This document shows, in pieces, positions 47,422 to 58,444 of a DNA stretch of 58,444 nucleotides. The stretch is taken from the NCBI GenBank assembly GCA_030433075.1, contig JAUILI010000008.1:1-58444 (forward strand). The letters are read 5' to 3'. The DNA is from Gammaproteobacteria bacterium. GTDB lineage: Bacteria; Pseudomonadota; Gammaproteobacteria; Pseudomonadales; Azotimanducaceae. Below the pieces are notes generated by a model that saw only the letters and a program-made list of their open reading frames with translations, was not told the origin of the DNA and ran no database searches. The number at the start of each line of letters is the position of its first letter. Position 1 is the first letter of the stretch. The position numbers were made by a program, and so were the translations under genes.

Positions 47422-48763
47422 AGCGTCCCTGCAGCGCCTGCTTTCAGCCCTCGAGACGGCCCTTGTGCCTCCGCCCAAGGGGCTTTGGGTCGCCTGCTCC
47501 GGCGGGCTCGACTCCCTCACGCTGCTGCACTTAACGGCGCGCCATTGCCAGGACGCGGGGTGGGCGCCGCCGGGGGTGGTGCACGTGAATCATGGGCTTT
47601 CCCCCCACGCCGATCGCGCAGAGGCCGAAGTGCGACGGGTGGCCGCCTCCCTGGGCCTCCCCTGCCATGGCGTCCGCGTCGCCGTGCACGCCGGGGCGTC
47701 GGGGCTTGAAGCGGCGGCCCGGGCCGCGCGCTATGAGGTTTTCGAGGCCCTGCTGGGTCCGGGGGAGGCACTGCTCTTGGCGCACCACGAGGATGATCAG
47801 GCCGAGACGGTTTTCCTTCGCCTGCTCCGGGGCGCGGGGCTTGGGGGCCTGGGGGCCATGGCGCCGAGCCGACCCCTGGCTGCGGGGCGGCTTCTTCGCC
47901 CCTGGCTCGCCGAACCCCGGGCGCGCCTTGAGGCCGCCGCGGAGCACCTTGCGCTAACGCCCGTGGAGGACCCCAGCAACGCGGATCTGCGCTTTGACCG
48001 AAACTTTCTTCGCCGGGAGATTTTCCCCGCGCTTGCGGCTCGCTGGCCTGGCTTTCCGCAGCGCGTCGCCCATAGCGCGGCGGTGCTGCGGCGGGCGGCG
48101 CAGGCCCAGGCCCTTCCCGGGGGGGCGGCTTCGGAGGGCGCGGGGTCTTTAGCGCTTCAGGCCTTGCCCCCCGGTCTCGAGGCGCGGGGCGATGCGGTGG
48201 TCCACTGGCTTCGTCACCAGGGCGTGCAGGTGCCGGGTCGCGCCCAGGTGCTCGCGTTCTGCGCGCAGCTGGAGGCCCGGGAGGATGCCTTGCCCCAGCT
48301 CGAGCTTGGGGCGGGCAGTCTCCGGCGCTGGCGCGGGGCGCTTTGGTTAGCGCCCCGGCTTCCGGCCCCGGATCGGGAAGGGAGGCCCCTAGCCCTTGGC
48401 CGCTGGCCCTTCCCCGGGGGCGTGCTCGAGGTACGGGAGGTGGCGGCGGGGGAGGCACCCTTCGCCCTGGCCCCGGGGGCGTTTCACGTGCGCCAAGGAT
48501 CGCTGCCGGGGCGGCTGCGCCTCCAACCGGATCCCTCTCGGCCTCGGAAAACCGTCAAGGCTTTGCTACAGGAGGCCGCCGTGCCCCCCTGGCAGCGCCC
48601 CTATTTGCCCCAGCTTTGGGCGGGAGATCGCTTCCTCGGCTGGCCCGGGGTGGCGCTGGCGCTGGAGGACGGCGGCGAGGGCGAGGCGTCCCAGACCGGG
48701 GGGCGGAGATGGGCGCTTCATTGGCGCTTTGAGGCCCTCGGCGAGGCAAAACGCGTTGAATAG
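47411..48763 (+). CDS. tilS: tRNA(Ile)-lysidine synthetase
   Basis: Converts cytidine 34 of tRNA-Ile(CAU) to lysidine; 450 aa with the chosen GTG at 47411, which overlaps dnaE by 11 bp. PP-loop CSGGLDSLTLLHL is near residue 31, then VHVNHGLSPHADRAEA, AHHEDDQAETVFLRLLRG and the DPSNADLRFDRNFLR box, with the C-terminal KTVKALLQEAAVPPWQR subdomain. The frame is open further upstream within dnaE, so the exact start is uncertain. Confidence 0.94.
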   Translation: MDSEASLQRLLSALETALVPPPKGLWVACSGGLDSLTLLHLTARHCQDAGWAPPGVVHVNHGLSPHADRAEAEVRRVAASLGLPCHGVRVAVHAGASGLEAAARAARYEVFEALLGPGEALLLAHHEDDQAETVFLRLLRGAGLGGLGAMAPSRPLAAGRLLRPWLAEPRARLEAAAEHLALTPVEDPSNADLRFDRNFLRREIFPALAARWPGFPQRVAHSAAVLRRAAQAQALPGGAASEGAGSLALQALPPGLEARGDAVVHWLRHQGVQVPGRAQVLAFCAQLEAREDALPQLELGAGSLRRWRGALWLAPRLPAPDREGRPLALGRWPFPGGVLEVREVAAGEAPFALAPGAFHVRQGSLPGRLRLQPDPSRPRKTVKALLQEAAVPPWQRPYLPQLWAGDRFLGWPGVALALEDGGEGEASQTGGRRWALHWRFEALGEAKRVE

Positions 48764-48784
48764 GACGGGCTCCGCTGTTAGGCT
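48756..48784 (+). promoter_or_regulatory. Candidate pyrG promoter at the end of tilS
   Basis: TTGAAT (48756-48761) and TAGGCT (48779-48784) are separated by exactly 17 bp, and TG precedes the -10 (extended -10). The -35 overlaps the tilS stop. Initiation near 48790 would place the 5' end of the mRNA in the left arm of the leader hairpin. Confidence 0.5.
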
Positions 48785-48787
48785 GGA

Positions 48788-50481
<1,694 letters not shown>

Positions 50482-50504
50482 GCGCAGCTGACCAGGAGAT
50501 GAGC

Positions 50505-53029
<2,525 letters not shown>

Positions 53030-53033
<4 letters not shown>

Positions 53034-53758
53034 GTACGGGGCGGCGTTGGGTAGTGGTTCCGGCTGCGGGGGTGGGGCAGCGCATGGGCGGAGCCCTGCC
53101 TAAGCAGTACCTCGAGCTGGCCGGACGGCCCCTGGTGCACTGGACCCTAGAGGCCCTAGCGCCCCTGGAGGCGGAGGCCATCGTGTTGGTGGTGGCTCCC
53201 ACGGACCCCTACATTGATGCCCTGGCGCCGGCCCTTAACGCTGGCGTTCCCGGCCTTGAGATCCTTCGCGCAGGCGGCGCGAGCCGAGCCGAGTCGGTGG
53301 CGGCGGGGCTTTCGTCCCTGGCGCCGCGGGCAGCGCCGGAGGATTGGGTTTGGGTGCACGATGCGGCCCGACCCTGTCTTGGCGCTCGGGCCTGCGCGGC
53401 GCTCCGCGCCGTGGAAGCGGACGCCGAGGGCGGGGCGCTCCTGGCCCAGCCCATGGATGAAACGGTGAAAACGGTGACGGCGGGGCGGGTGCGGGGCACG
53501 GTGGATCGCGCTTCCCTCTGGCGGGCGCAAACGCCCCAGGGGGCAAGCTTTTCGGCCCTTTCCGGAGCGCTGGCTCGCGCCCTCGCGGAGGCGCCGGAGG
53601 CCATTACCGATGAAGCCTCGGCGCTTGAGTACCAGGGCCTTGCCCCGCACATCGTTCCCGGGGAGGCCAGCAACCTAAAGGTGACGCACCCGGAGGACCT
53701 CGCGCTGGCGACCTTTTGGCTTCAACAACATGGACGGTGGACCCCAACATGCGCATAG
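53030..53758 (+). CDS. ispD: 2-C-methyl-D-erythritol 4-phosphate cytidylyltransferase
   Basis: Third step of the MEP pathway; 242 aa. [20 protein letters not shown] is the CTP-binding signature, with [13 protein letters not shown] and the C-terminal [15 protein letters not shown] box. GTG start overlaps the ftsB stop (GTGA). It overlaps ispF by 10 bp. Confidence 0.96.
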
Positions 53759-54240
53759 GTCATGGCTATGATGTTCATCGTTTTGGCGATCCCTTGCCCC
53801 CAGACGGCGTGATCATGCTCGGGGGGGTCGCCGTGCCCGCTGCCCGGGGCCTCGTGGCCCACTCCGATGGGGACGTGCTGCTCCATGCGCTGTGCGATGC
53901 GCTCCTTGGGGGGGCGGCCCTGGGGGATATTGGCCATCATTTTCCCGACACGGATCCGGCCTTTGAAGGCGCGGACAGCGCGCGGCTTGTGGAGGCTACG
54001 GTGGCCGCCGTGCGCCGAGCGGGCTTCGTTCCCCACAACGTCGATCTGACCCTGGTGGCGCAGCGCCCCCGGGTCGCTGCTCACGTGCCGGCCATGCGCG
54101 CCCGCATCGCGGCGCTGCTGGGCCTCGCCCTTGGCGCGGTAAACGTCAAGGCGACCACCACGGAAGGCCTGGGGGCCGTAGGGCGAGAAGAGGGGATCGC
54201 CGCCTACGCCGTGGCCCTGCTTGAAGATGCGCATGCTTGA
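53749..54240 (+). CDS. ispF: 2-C-methyl-D-erythritol 2,4-cyclodiphosphate synthase
   Basis: Fifth step of the MEP pathway; 163 aa. Zinc ligands in [10 protein letters not shown] and the [20 protein letters not shown] region, then [14 protein letters not shown] and KATTTEGLG. The ATG at 53749 is the canonical start ([12 protein letters not shown]). Overlaps the truD start region. Confidence 0.97.
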   Translation: MRIGHGYDVHRFGDPLPPDGVIMLGGVAVPAARGLVAHSDGDVLLHALCDALLGGAALGDIGHHFPDTDPAFEGADSARLVEATVAAVRRAGFVPHNVDLTLVAQRPRVAAHVPAMRARIAALLGLALGAVNVKATTTEGLGAVGREEGIAAYAVALLEDAHA

Positions 54241-55231
54241 GTCGCGCTTTTCCCTTCCCGATGCCTGGCCCCAGGACCGCGCCCCGGTGCTGGGCGCGCT
54301 GCTTTACGGAGCCTCCCCGGAGGCCTTCGCCGTAGAAGAGCGGGGCGCCCCCCCGCCGGCGGTCATCGAGGGGGCTCACCACTGGGCCCTTTGGGTTGAG
54401 AAGCGGGGCCTGTCCACGGCGGTGGTGGCCTCGGCCCTCGCGCGCTGGGCGGGCTGCGCAGCGGGCGCCGTGGGCTTTGCGGGGCAGAAGGATCGCTACG
54501 CAGTGACAGGGCAGTGGTTTACCGTGCCCCGGAGCGTCGCCGATCCAGAGCCGGCCCTCCCGGAAGGGGAGGGGTGGCGAGCCCTACGGCTCTACCCCGC
54601 AGCGAAGAAGTGGCGCCGGGGTGATCACGCAGGGAATGGCTTTCGCTTGCAACTTGCGGGCGTTCCCCTCGAGGGTTCTGCCCTGGAGGCGGCGCTTCCC
54701 GCGGTGCAGGCGCGCCTTCTCGCCCCCATCGCCAATTACTTCGGTCCCCAGCGCTTTGGGGTGGGGGCGGGAAACCTCGACGCCGTGCAGCGATGGTTGG
54801 CGACCGGTTCCCTGCCCCGGGGCGTGCCCCGAAGCTTTCTCTTCTCCGCGGCCCGGGCCTATCTATTCAATCGCCTGTTGGCGGCGCGCATCGCGCGCTT
54901 CGGCCTCGTCGTCCATGCTGATGATCATTGCGACGAAAACGGTGTGCCCACGGCGCCGCTCTGGGGCCGGGGCCGAAGTGCCAGCCGGGGCGCCCTGGCC
55001 GAGCTCGAGGGCAGCGTCCTTGAGCCCTATGGTGATCTCTGCCATGCCCTTGAGCATGCGGGGCTCCGCCAGGATCGCCGAGCCCTGTGGATTCACCCCG
55101 AGGCCGTCCACTGCGAGGCGGCGGCCCCGCAGCAGCTTCTGCTGTGCTTTCAACTTCCCCGGGGGAGTTTTGCCACGGCGGTGCTTGCCGCCCTGGGCCC
55201 CGCGACCTGGCGCCCGGCGGAGGCGGCATGA
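54227..55231 (+). CDS. truD: tRNA pseudouridine-13 synthase TruD
   Basis: Makes pseudouridine 13 in tRNA-Glu; 334 aa. [16 protein letters not shown] holds the catalytic Asp, followed by [37 protein letters not shown] and the C-terminal [13 protein letters not shown]. ATGs at 54227 and 54233 (and a TTG at 54221) lie inside the end of ispF; I cannot separate them. The stop overlaps the pcm ATG (ATGA); surE, usually between them, is absent. Confidence 0.95.
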   Translation: MRMLESRFSLPDAWPQDRAPVLGALLYGASPEAFAVEERGAPPPAVIEGAHHWALWVEKRGLSTAVVASALARWAGCAAGAVGFAGQKDRYAVTGQWFTVPRSVADPEPALPEGEGWRALRLYPAAKKWRRGDHAGNGFRLQLAGVPLEGSALEAALPAVQARLLAPIANYFGPQRFGVGAGNLDAVQRWLATGSLPRGVPRSFLFSAARAYLFNRLLAARIARFGLVVHADDHCDENGVPTAPLWGRGRSASRGALAELEGSVLEPYGDLCHALEHAGLRQDRRALWIHPEAVHCEAAAPQQLLLCFQLPRGSFATAVLAALGPATWRPAEAA

Positions 55232-55890
55232 CCGAACCCAATTTCGAAGGCATTGGCTTTACCAGCCGCCGCACCCGGGATCGCCTAATCGGCCGCCTAG
55301 AGGCCGCGGGGATTGGGAATCCGGCGGTGCTGGAGGTGATGCGTCAGGTGCCTCGGCACATTTTCATCGACGAGGCTCTGGCTCACCGGGCCTATGAGGA
55401 TTCCTCCCTCCCCATCGGTCACGGGCAGACCATCAGCCAGCCCTATATCGTTGCGCGCATGACGGAACTCCTTGTGGCCCAGGGGCGCCTCCAGCGCGTT
55501 CTTGAGGTGGGGAGCGGCTGTGGTTACCAAACCGCCGTTCTCTCCCAGCTGGCGGACCGGGTATGGACCGTGGAGCGCATTGGGCCTCTGCTGACGAAGG
55601 CCCGGCGCCATTGGTCCCAATTGAAGCTTCGCAATATCACGGCGCGGCTGGGGGATGGTTTTGAAGGCTGGGCCGACCGCGGCCCCTTCGACGGAATTTT
55701 GCTCGCGGCGGCGCCCCGGCAGGTGCCGCCGGCGCTGCTGGAGCAGCTCGCTCCGGGGGGCGTGCTGGTCGCCCCCGTGGGCGACCGGGATGAACAGGTG
55801 CTTGAGCGGCATTGGCGCGAGGGGTCCGTGCTGAAATCCGAGGTCCTCGAGGCCGTGCGCTTCGTCCCCATGCTGGGGGGGACCGCCTAA
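55228..55890 (+). CDS. pcm: Protein-L-isoaspartate O-methyltransferase
   Basis: Repairs isoaspartyl damage using SAM; 220 aa. HGQTISQPYIVARMTELL, VLEVGSGCGYQTAVLSQLAD (SAM motif I), DGILLAAAPRQVPPALLEQL and GGVLVAPVGDRDEQ are typical. The ATG at 55228 is coupled to truD, and the stop TAATG is coupled to the next gene. Confidence 0.96.
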   Translation: MTEPNFEGIGFTSRRTRDRLIGRLEAAGIGNPAVLEVMRQVPRHIFIDEALAHRAYEDSSLPIGHGQTISQPYIVARMTELLVAQGRLQRVLEVGSGCGYQTAVLSQLADRVWTVERIGPLLTKARRHWSQLKLRNITARLGDGFEGWADRGPFDGILLAAAPRQVPPALLEQLAPGGVLVAPVGDRDEQVLERHWREGSVLKSEVLEAVRFVPMLGGTA

Positions 55891-56813
55891 TGGGCTTCTG
55901 GGGGGTTGCCCTGCGGGGCTATGCCATGGGCGCCGCGGAGCTGGTCCCCGGGGTTTCCGGGGGCACCATTGCCTTTATCTCCGGGCTCTATGGGCCCCTT
56001 CTGGCGAGCCTGGCGGCCTTCGATGGCACCTTCCTCCAGCTGCTGCGCCGGGGCGATTTGCGAGCCGCCTTCGACCACGTTCATGGGCGCTTTCTGCTGA
56101 CCCTCGTGCTGGGCATGGGCGCGGCGATCCTTTCCCTGGCGGCCCTCCTCAAGTTCTTGCTGGCCACCCAGGCCATGCTGCTGTGGGCCTTCTTCTTTGG
56201 CTTGATTCTCGCCTCCGCGGTGCACGTGGCGCTTTCCGTGGGGCGCTGGAGCGCGCTGGAGGGGGCGGCGGCGACCCTAGGGGTGATCTCGGGGGCTTGG
56301 CTTACCGTGCTCGGGGGAAGCCTTTCCCTTAGCGAAGGCCCCCTGGCCCTCTTCTTCGGCGGCGCTCTGGCGGTATGCGCCTGGATCCTGCCTGGGGTAT
56401 CGGGAAGCTTTTTGCTCCTGGTCCTGGGCCTCTACGATCGGGTGCTGGGGGCCATCGCTGGAGTGGTGATTCCCGATCTTCTGGCCTTGGCGGCGGGCTG
56501 TGGCCTGGGCCTTTTGCTGTTCGTTCGCCTATTGCAGCGCCTGCTTCTAAGGGCGCGCAAGGCGACCCTCGCCGCGCTCGGGGGCTTTATGTTTGGCGCG
56601 CTGCAGATGCTTTGGCCCTGGCAGCGCATCGAGGCCTATCAGCTGGGACGGGACGGCGCCATGCGCGTGCTGCGCTCCGAGCCCCTGGGGCCAGGCGCCT
56701 ATGCCCAGTTCTATGGCGAGGATCCCCAGCTGTGGGCCGTGGCAGGCCTCATGTGCCTCGGCGTCGCCGTGGTCTGGGGCCTGGCGCGGGGTCAGGGTTA
56801 TGACGGCGCCTAG
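55890..56813 (+). CDS. DUF368 membrane protein, candidate undecaprenyl-phosphate translocase
   Basis: Polytopic membrane protein, 307 aa with about eight hydrophobic segments. The family repeats are clear: MGAAELVPGVSGGTIAFISG at residues 10-30 and AWILPGVSGSFLLLVLGLYD in the middle, the inverted pair of PGVSG motifs of DUF368. Members in other bacteria (PopT) were shown to return undecaprenyl phosphate to the cytoplasmic face of the membrane. The ATG at 55890 overlaps the pcm stop; nlpD overlaps the end by 14 bp. The position between pcm and nlpD is not one I know for this family. Confidence 0.88.
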   Translation: MGFWGVALRGYAMGAAELVPGVSGGTIAFISGLYGPLLASLAAFDGTFLQLLRRGDLRAAFDHVHGRFLLTLVLGMGAAILSLAALLKFLLATQAMLLWAFFFGLILASAVHVALSVGRWSALEGAAATLGVISGAWLTVLGGSLSLSEGPLALFFGGALAVCAWILPGVSGSFLLLVLGLYDRVLGAIAGVVIPDLLALAAGCGLGLLLFVRLLQRLLLRARKATLAALGGFMFGALQMLWPWQRIEAYQLGRDGAMRVLRSEPLGPGAYAQFYGEDPQLWAVAGLMCLGVAVVWGLARGQGYDGA

Positions 56814-57552
56814 GGTCCTGGCGGCCCTCGTGCTGGCCGCTGTGCTTTCGGGCTGCGCCTCTTCCCCAGCGCCCGTCGCTGACCGGGGCGATCGCGCGGC
56901 GGCCTCCGGTAGCCGCTATACGGTGCAGAAGGGCGATACGCTCTATTCCATCGCCTGGCGCGCGGGGCTGAATTGGAAAACCCTCGCGTCGCTCAACGGC
57001 ATTGGGCCCCCCTATCGCATTCAGCAGGGCCAGGTGCTTCGGCTCCGGCCAACCCCTTCCAGGGCGCGCACCGCCTCCGCGCCCGTTCAAAGTGCGCCAA
57101 AGGCTGCGGCCTCCAGTTCGAAGGCCCGCCCGGCGAAGGTGTCCCCCATGCCGACGCCTCCACCCCTGAAGGGGCCCCTACGCTGGGCCTGGCCCGTGCG
57201 CGGCACCGTGGAGCGGCCCTTTGCGGGAAGCGGTGCGGCGCTGAATAAGGGGCTCGATATTCAGGGGGCGCCGGGGAGCGTGGTGCGGGCGGCGGCGCCG
57301 GGGGTGGTGGTTTATGCCGGCGCCGGGCTGCGGGGTTTCGCGGCGCTGATCATCGTTAAGCACGATGACACTTGGCTATCGGCTTACGCTCATAACGCGG
57401 AATCGTTGGTTAAGGAGGGGGCGCCGGTGGCCGCGGGCGCGAGCTTGGCGCGCCTGGGCCGGGGCGCCCAGGGCCAGCGATTGCATTTTGAGCTGCGGAA
57501 GGACGGGAAGCCGATTGATCCCCAGACCGTTCTGCCGAAGGGCGGGGCCTAG
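56800..57552 (+). CDS. nlpD: LysM/M23 lipoprotein NlpD
   Basis: Outer-membrane lipoprotein (250 aa) that activates the amidase AmiC in septal peptidoglycan splitting. Lipobox AVLSGC near residue 20, a LysM domain ([20 protein letters not shown], residues about 42-85), a Pro/Ala/Ser linker, and a degenerate LytM domain with [13 protein letters not shown] and [17 protein letters not shown]. The zinc-ligand histidines are replaced as in E. coli NlpD, so it should regulate rather than cut. rpoS, which usually follows, is absent; the end overlaps fdxA by 4 bp. Confidence 0.95.
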   Translation: MTAPRVLAALVLAAVLSGCASSPAPVADRGDRAAASGSRYTVQKGDTLYSIAWRAGLNWKTLASLNGIGPPYRIQQGQVLRLRPTPSRARTASAPVQSAPKAAASSSKARPAKVSPMPTPPPLKGPLRWAWPVRGTVERPFAGSGAALNKGLDIQGAPGSVVRAAAPGVVVYAGAGLRGFAALIIVKHDDTWLSAYAHNAESLVKEGAPVAAGASLARLGRGAQGQRLHFELRKDGKPIDPQTVLPKGGA

Positions 57553-57872
57553 CGCTCGAGGTACTGCAGTTTATCGGGGACGCCGTTCCATTCTTCCGCG
57601 TCGGCGGGGGCGTCTTTCTTTTCCGTGATATTCGGCCAGACCTCGGCGAGCTCAGCGTTGAGCTCGAGGAAGGCCTGCTGATCATCCGGGAGCTCGTCTT
57701 CGGAGAAAATCGCATCCACGGGGCATTCTGGCTCGCACAGGGCGCAGTCGATGCACTCGTCTGGGTGGATGACCAGGAAGTTGGGCCCTTCGTAGAAGCA
57801 ATCTACCGGGCACACCTCGACGCAATCGGTGTGCTTACACTTGATGCAGTTGTCACCTACCACAAAGGTCAT
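57549..57872 (-). CDS. fdxA: Seven-iron ferredoxin FdxA
   Basis: Small [3Fe-4S][4Fe-4S] electron carrier, 107 aa, of the Azotobacter ferredoxin I type. Cys9, Cys17 and Cys50 fit the 3Fe cluster, and Cys21, Cys40, Cys43 and Cys46 fit the 4Fe cluster; Cys12 and Cys25 are the usual extra pair. The C-terminal extension of about 45 residues is acidic. It lies 75 bp after mutS on the same strand, as in pseudomonads. Confidence 0.96.
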   Translation of the reverse strand: MTFVVGDNCIKCKHTDCVEVCPVDCFYEGPNFLVIHPDECIDCALCEPECPVDAIFSEDELPDDQQAFLELNAELAEVWPNITEKKDAPADAEEWNGVPDKLQYLER

Positions 57873-57947
57873 TGCGTCTTCCTTCGTTTAAAAGTCCGGG
57901 GCCTGAATTTGGGCGAGCATCATTGTAGGAACTCTTTCCCCGCAGCG

Positions 57948-58444
57948 CTATACGCCGGGGTCTTCCGACAGAGCCCGGAGTTCGTAAAGCGCGAGGAGCG
58001 CTTCCCGGGGGCTTAGGCTATCGGGGTTGAGCGCCGCCAGGGCCGTGCGGAGAGGATCCTCCGGCGGTGCGAGCTCGCTGGGGTGCGGTGCGGGCGCCCC
58101 CTGGAATAGCCCAAGCTGGGGCGTGCCCCCGGCCCCCGCCTCCAGCTGGGCCAGGTGCTTTTGCGCGCGGCCGAGCACGGCCTGGGGCACGCCGGCCAGC
58201 CGGGCGACGGAGAGGCCATAGCTTTGGCTCGCCGGGCCTTCTTCGACCTGGTGGAGAAAGACGATGCGTCCCCGGTGCTCCTGAGCCTTCAGGTGGACAT
58301 TCGCCACCCCCGGGACCTGCTCCGGTAGCGCCGTCAGCTCGAAGTAGTGGGTGGCGAAGAGGCAAAGGGCTTTCTTCTGTCGCGCAAGGTACTCGGCGCT
58401 GGCCCACGCAAGGGCCAGGCCGTCGAAGGTAGAGGTGCCCCGGC
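57948..58444 (-). CDS. mutS: DNA mismatch-repair ATPase MutS, partial at right edge
   Basis: Only the C-terminal 164 codons are present. The visible part begins [17 protein letters not shown] just after the Walker B region of the ABC ATPase domain, continues with [15 protein letters not shown] and [27 protein letters not shown], and ends in the dimerisation tail. The frame is open to the right edge, so the start lies outside. Highly conserved motifs leave no doubt about identity. Confidence 0.96.
   Translation of the reverse strand, partial: RGTSTFDGLALAWASAEYLARQKKALCLFATHYFELTALPEQVPGVANVHLKAQEHRGRIVFLHQVEEGPASQSYGLSVARLAGVPQAVLGRAQKHLAQLEAGAGGTPQLGLFQGAPAPHPSELAPPEDPLRTALAALNPDSLSPREALLALYELRALSEDPGV

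Overview
The window is an almost gap-free stretch of a high-GC gammaproteobacterial chromosome. It holds about 54 protein genes, most of them housekeeping, with no tRNA, rRNA, IS element, prophage or CRISPR array that I could see. The gene order identifies the group: ygfZ/sdhE/ygfX/nadB/rpoE/rseAB/mucD/lepA/lepB/rnc/era/recO, map/glnD/dapD/dapE opposite rpsB/tsf/pyrH/frr/uppS/cdsA/dxr/rseP/bamA/skp, and ispD/ispF/truD/pcm/nlpD/fdxA/mutS are all classic gammaproteobacterial blocks, closest in layout to pseudomonads and purple-sulfur relatives. I cannot name the genus. Genes commonly overlap by 1-25 bp, and GTG starts are very frequent.

Layout. (1) 1-3344: ygfZ (cut by the left edge), sdhE, ygfX, nadB. 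(2) 3418-7199: the sigma-E stress operon rpoE-rseA-rseB-degP/mucD behind a sigma-E-like promoter. (3) 7350-13583: lepA-lepB-rnc-era-recO-rlmD. (4) 13608-17515: relA, adk, and a lysine/alanine-rich histone-H1-like (AlgP-like) gene between two intrinsic terminators. (5) 17584-20308: moeA divergent from tsaB-rsmJ. (6) 20275-32446, minus strand: map-glnD-dapD-dapE-unknown-gspN-gspC-gspD-plsB. (7) 32474-57552, plus strand: a 25-kb chain from rpsB to nlpD. (8) 57549-58444, minus strand: fdxA and the 3' end of mutS.

The genes share a cell-envelope theme. RpoE, RseA, RseB, the site-2 protease RseP, the DegP-type protease, BamA and Skp make up most of the outer-membrane-protein assembly and surveillance circuit. 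Dxr, IspD, IspF and UppS build undecaprenyl diphosphate, and a DUF368 membrane protein is a candidate recycler of the carrier lipid. PlsB, CdsA and FabZ serve phospholipid and fatty-acid synthesis. GspC/D/N are outer parts of a type II secretion system whose remaining genes are not here.

The most unusual points are what is absent and what lies between genes. lpxD, lpxA and lpxB are missing from their usual places between skp, fabZ and rnhB although kdsA is present. accA, surE and rpoS are missing from their usual neighbourhoods. The pyrG leader can fold so that its Shine-Dalgarno sequence is paired. nadB sits behind a five-residue upstream reading frame. A 124-residue protein I do not recognise sits between dapE and gspN and begins with an Fpg-like MPELPD. 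I found no clear new multi-gene system; the best novelty candidates are the pyrG leader, the lpx-less envelope cluster, the unknown protein and the H1-like gene with its upstream repeats.
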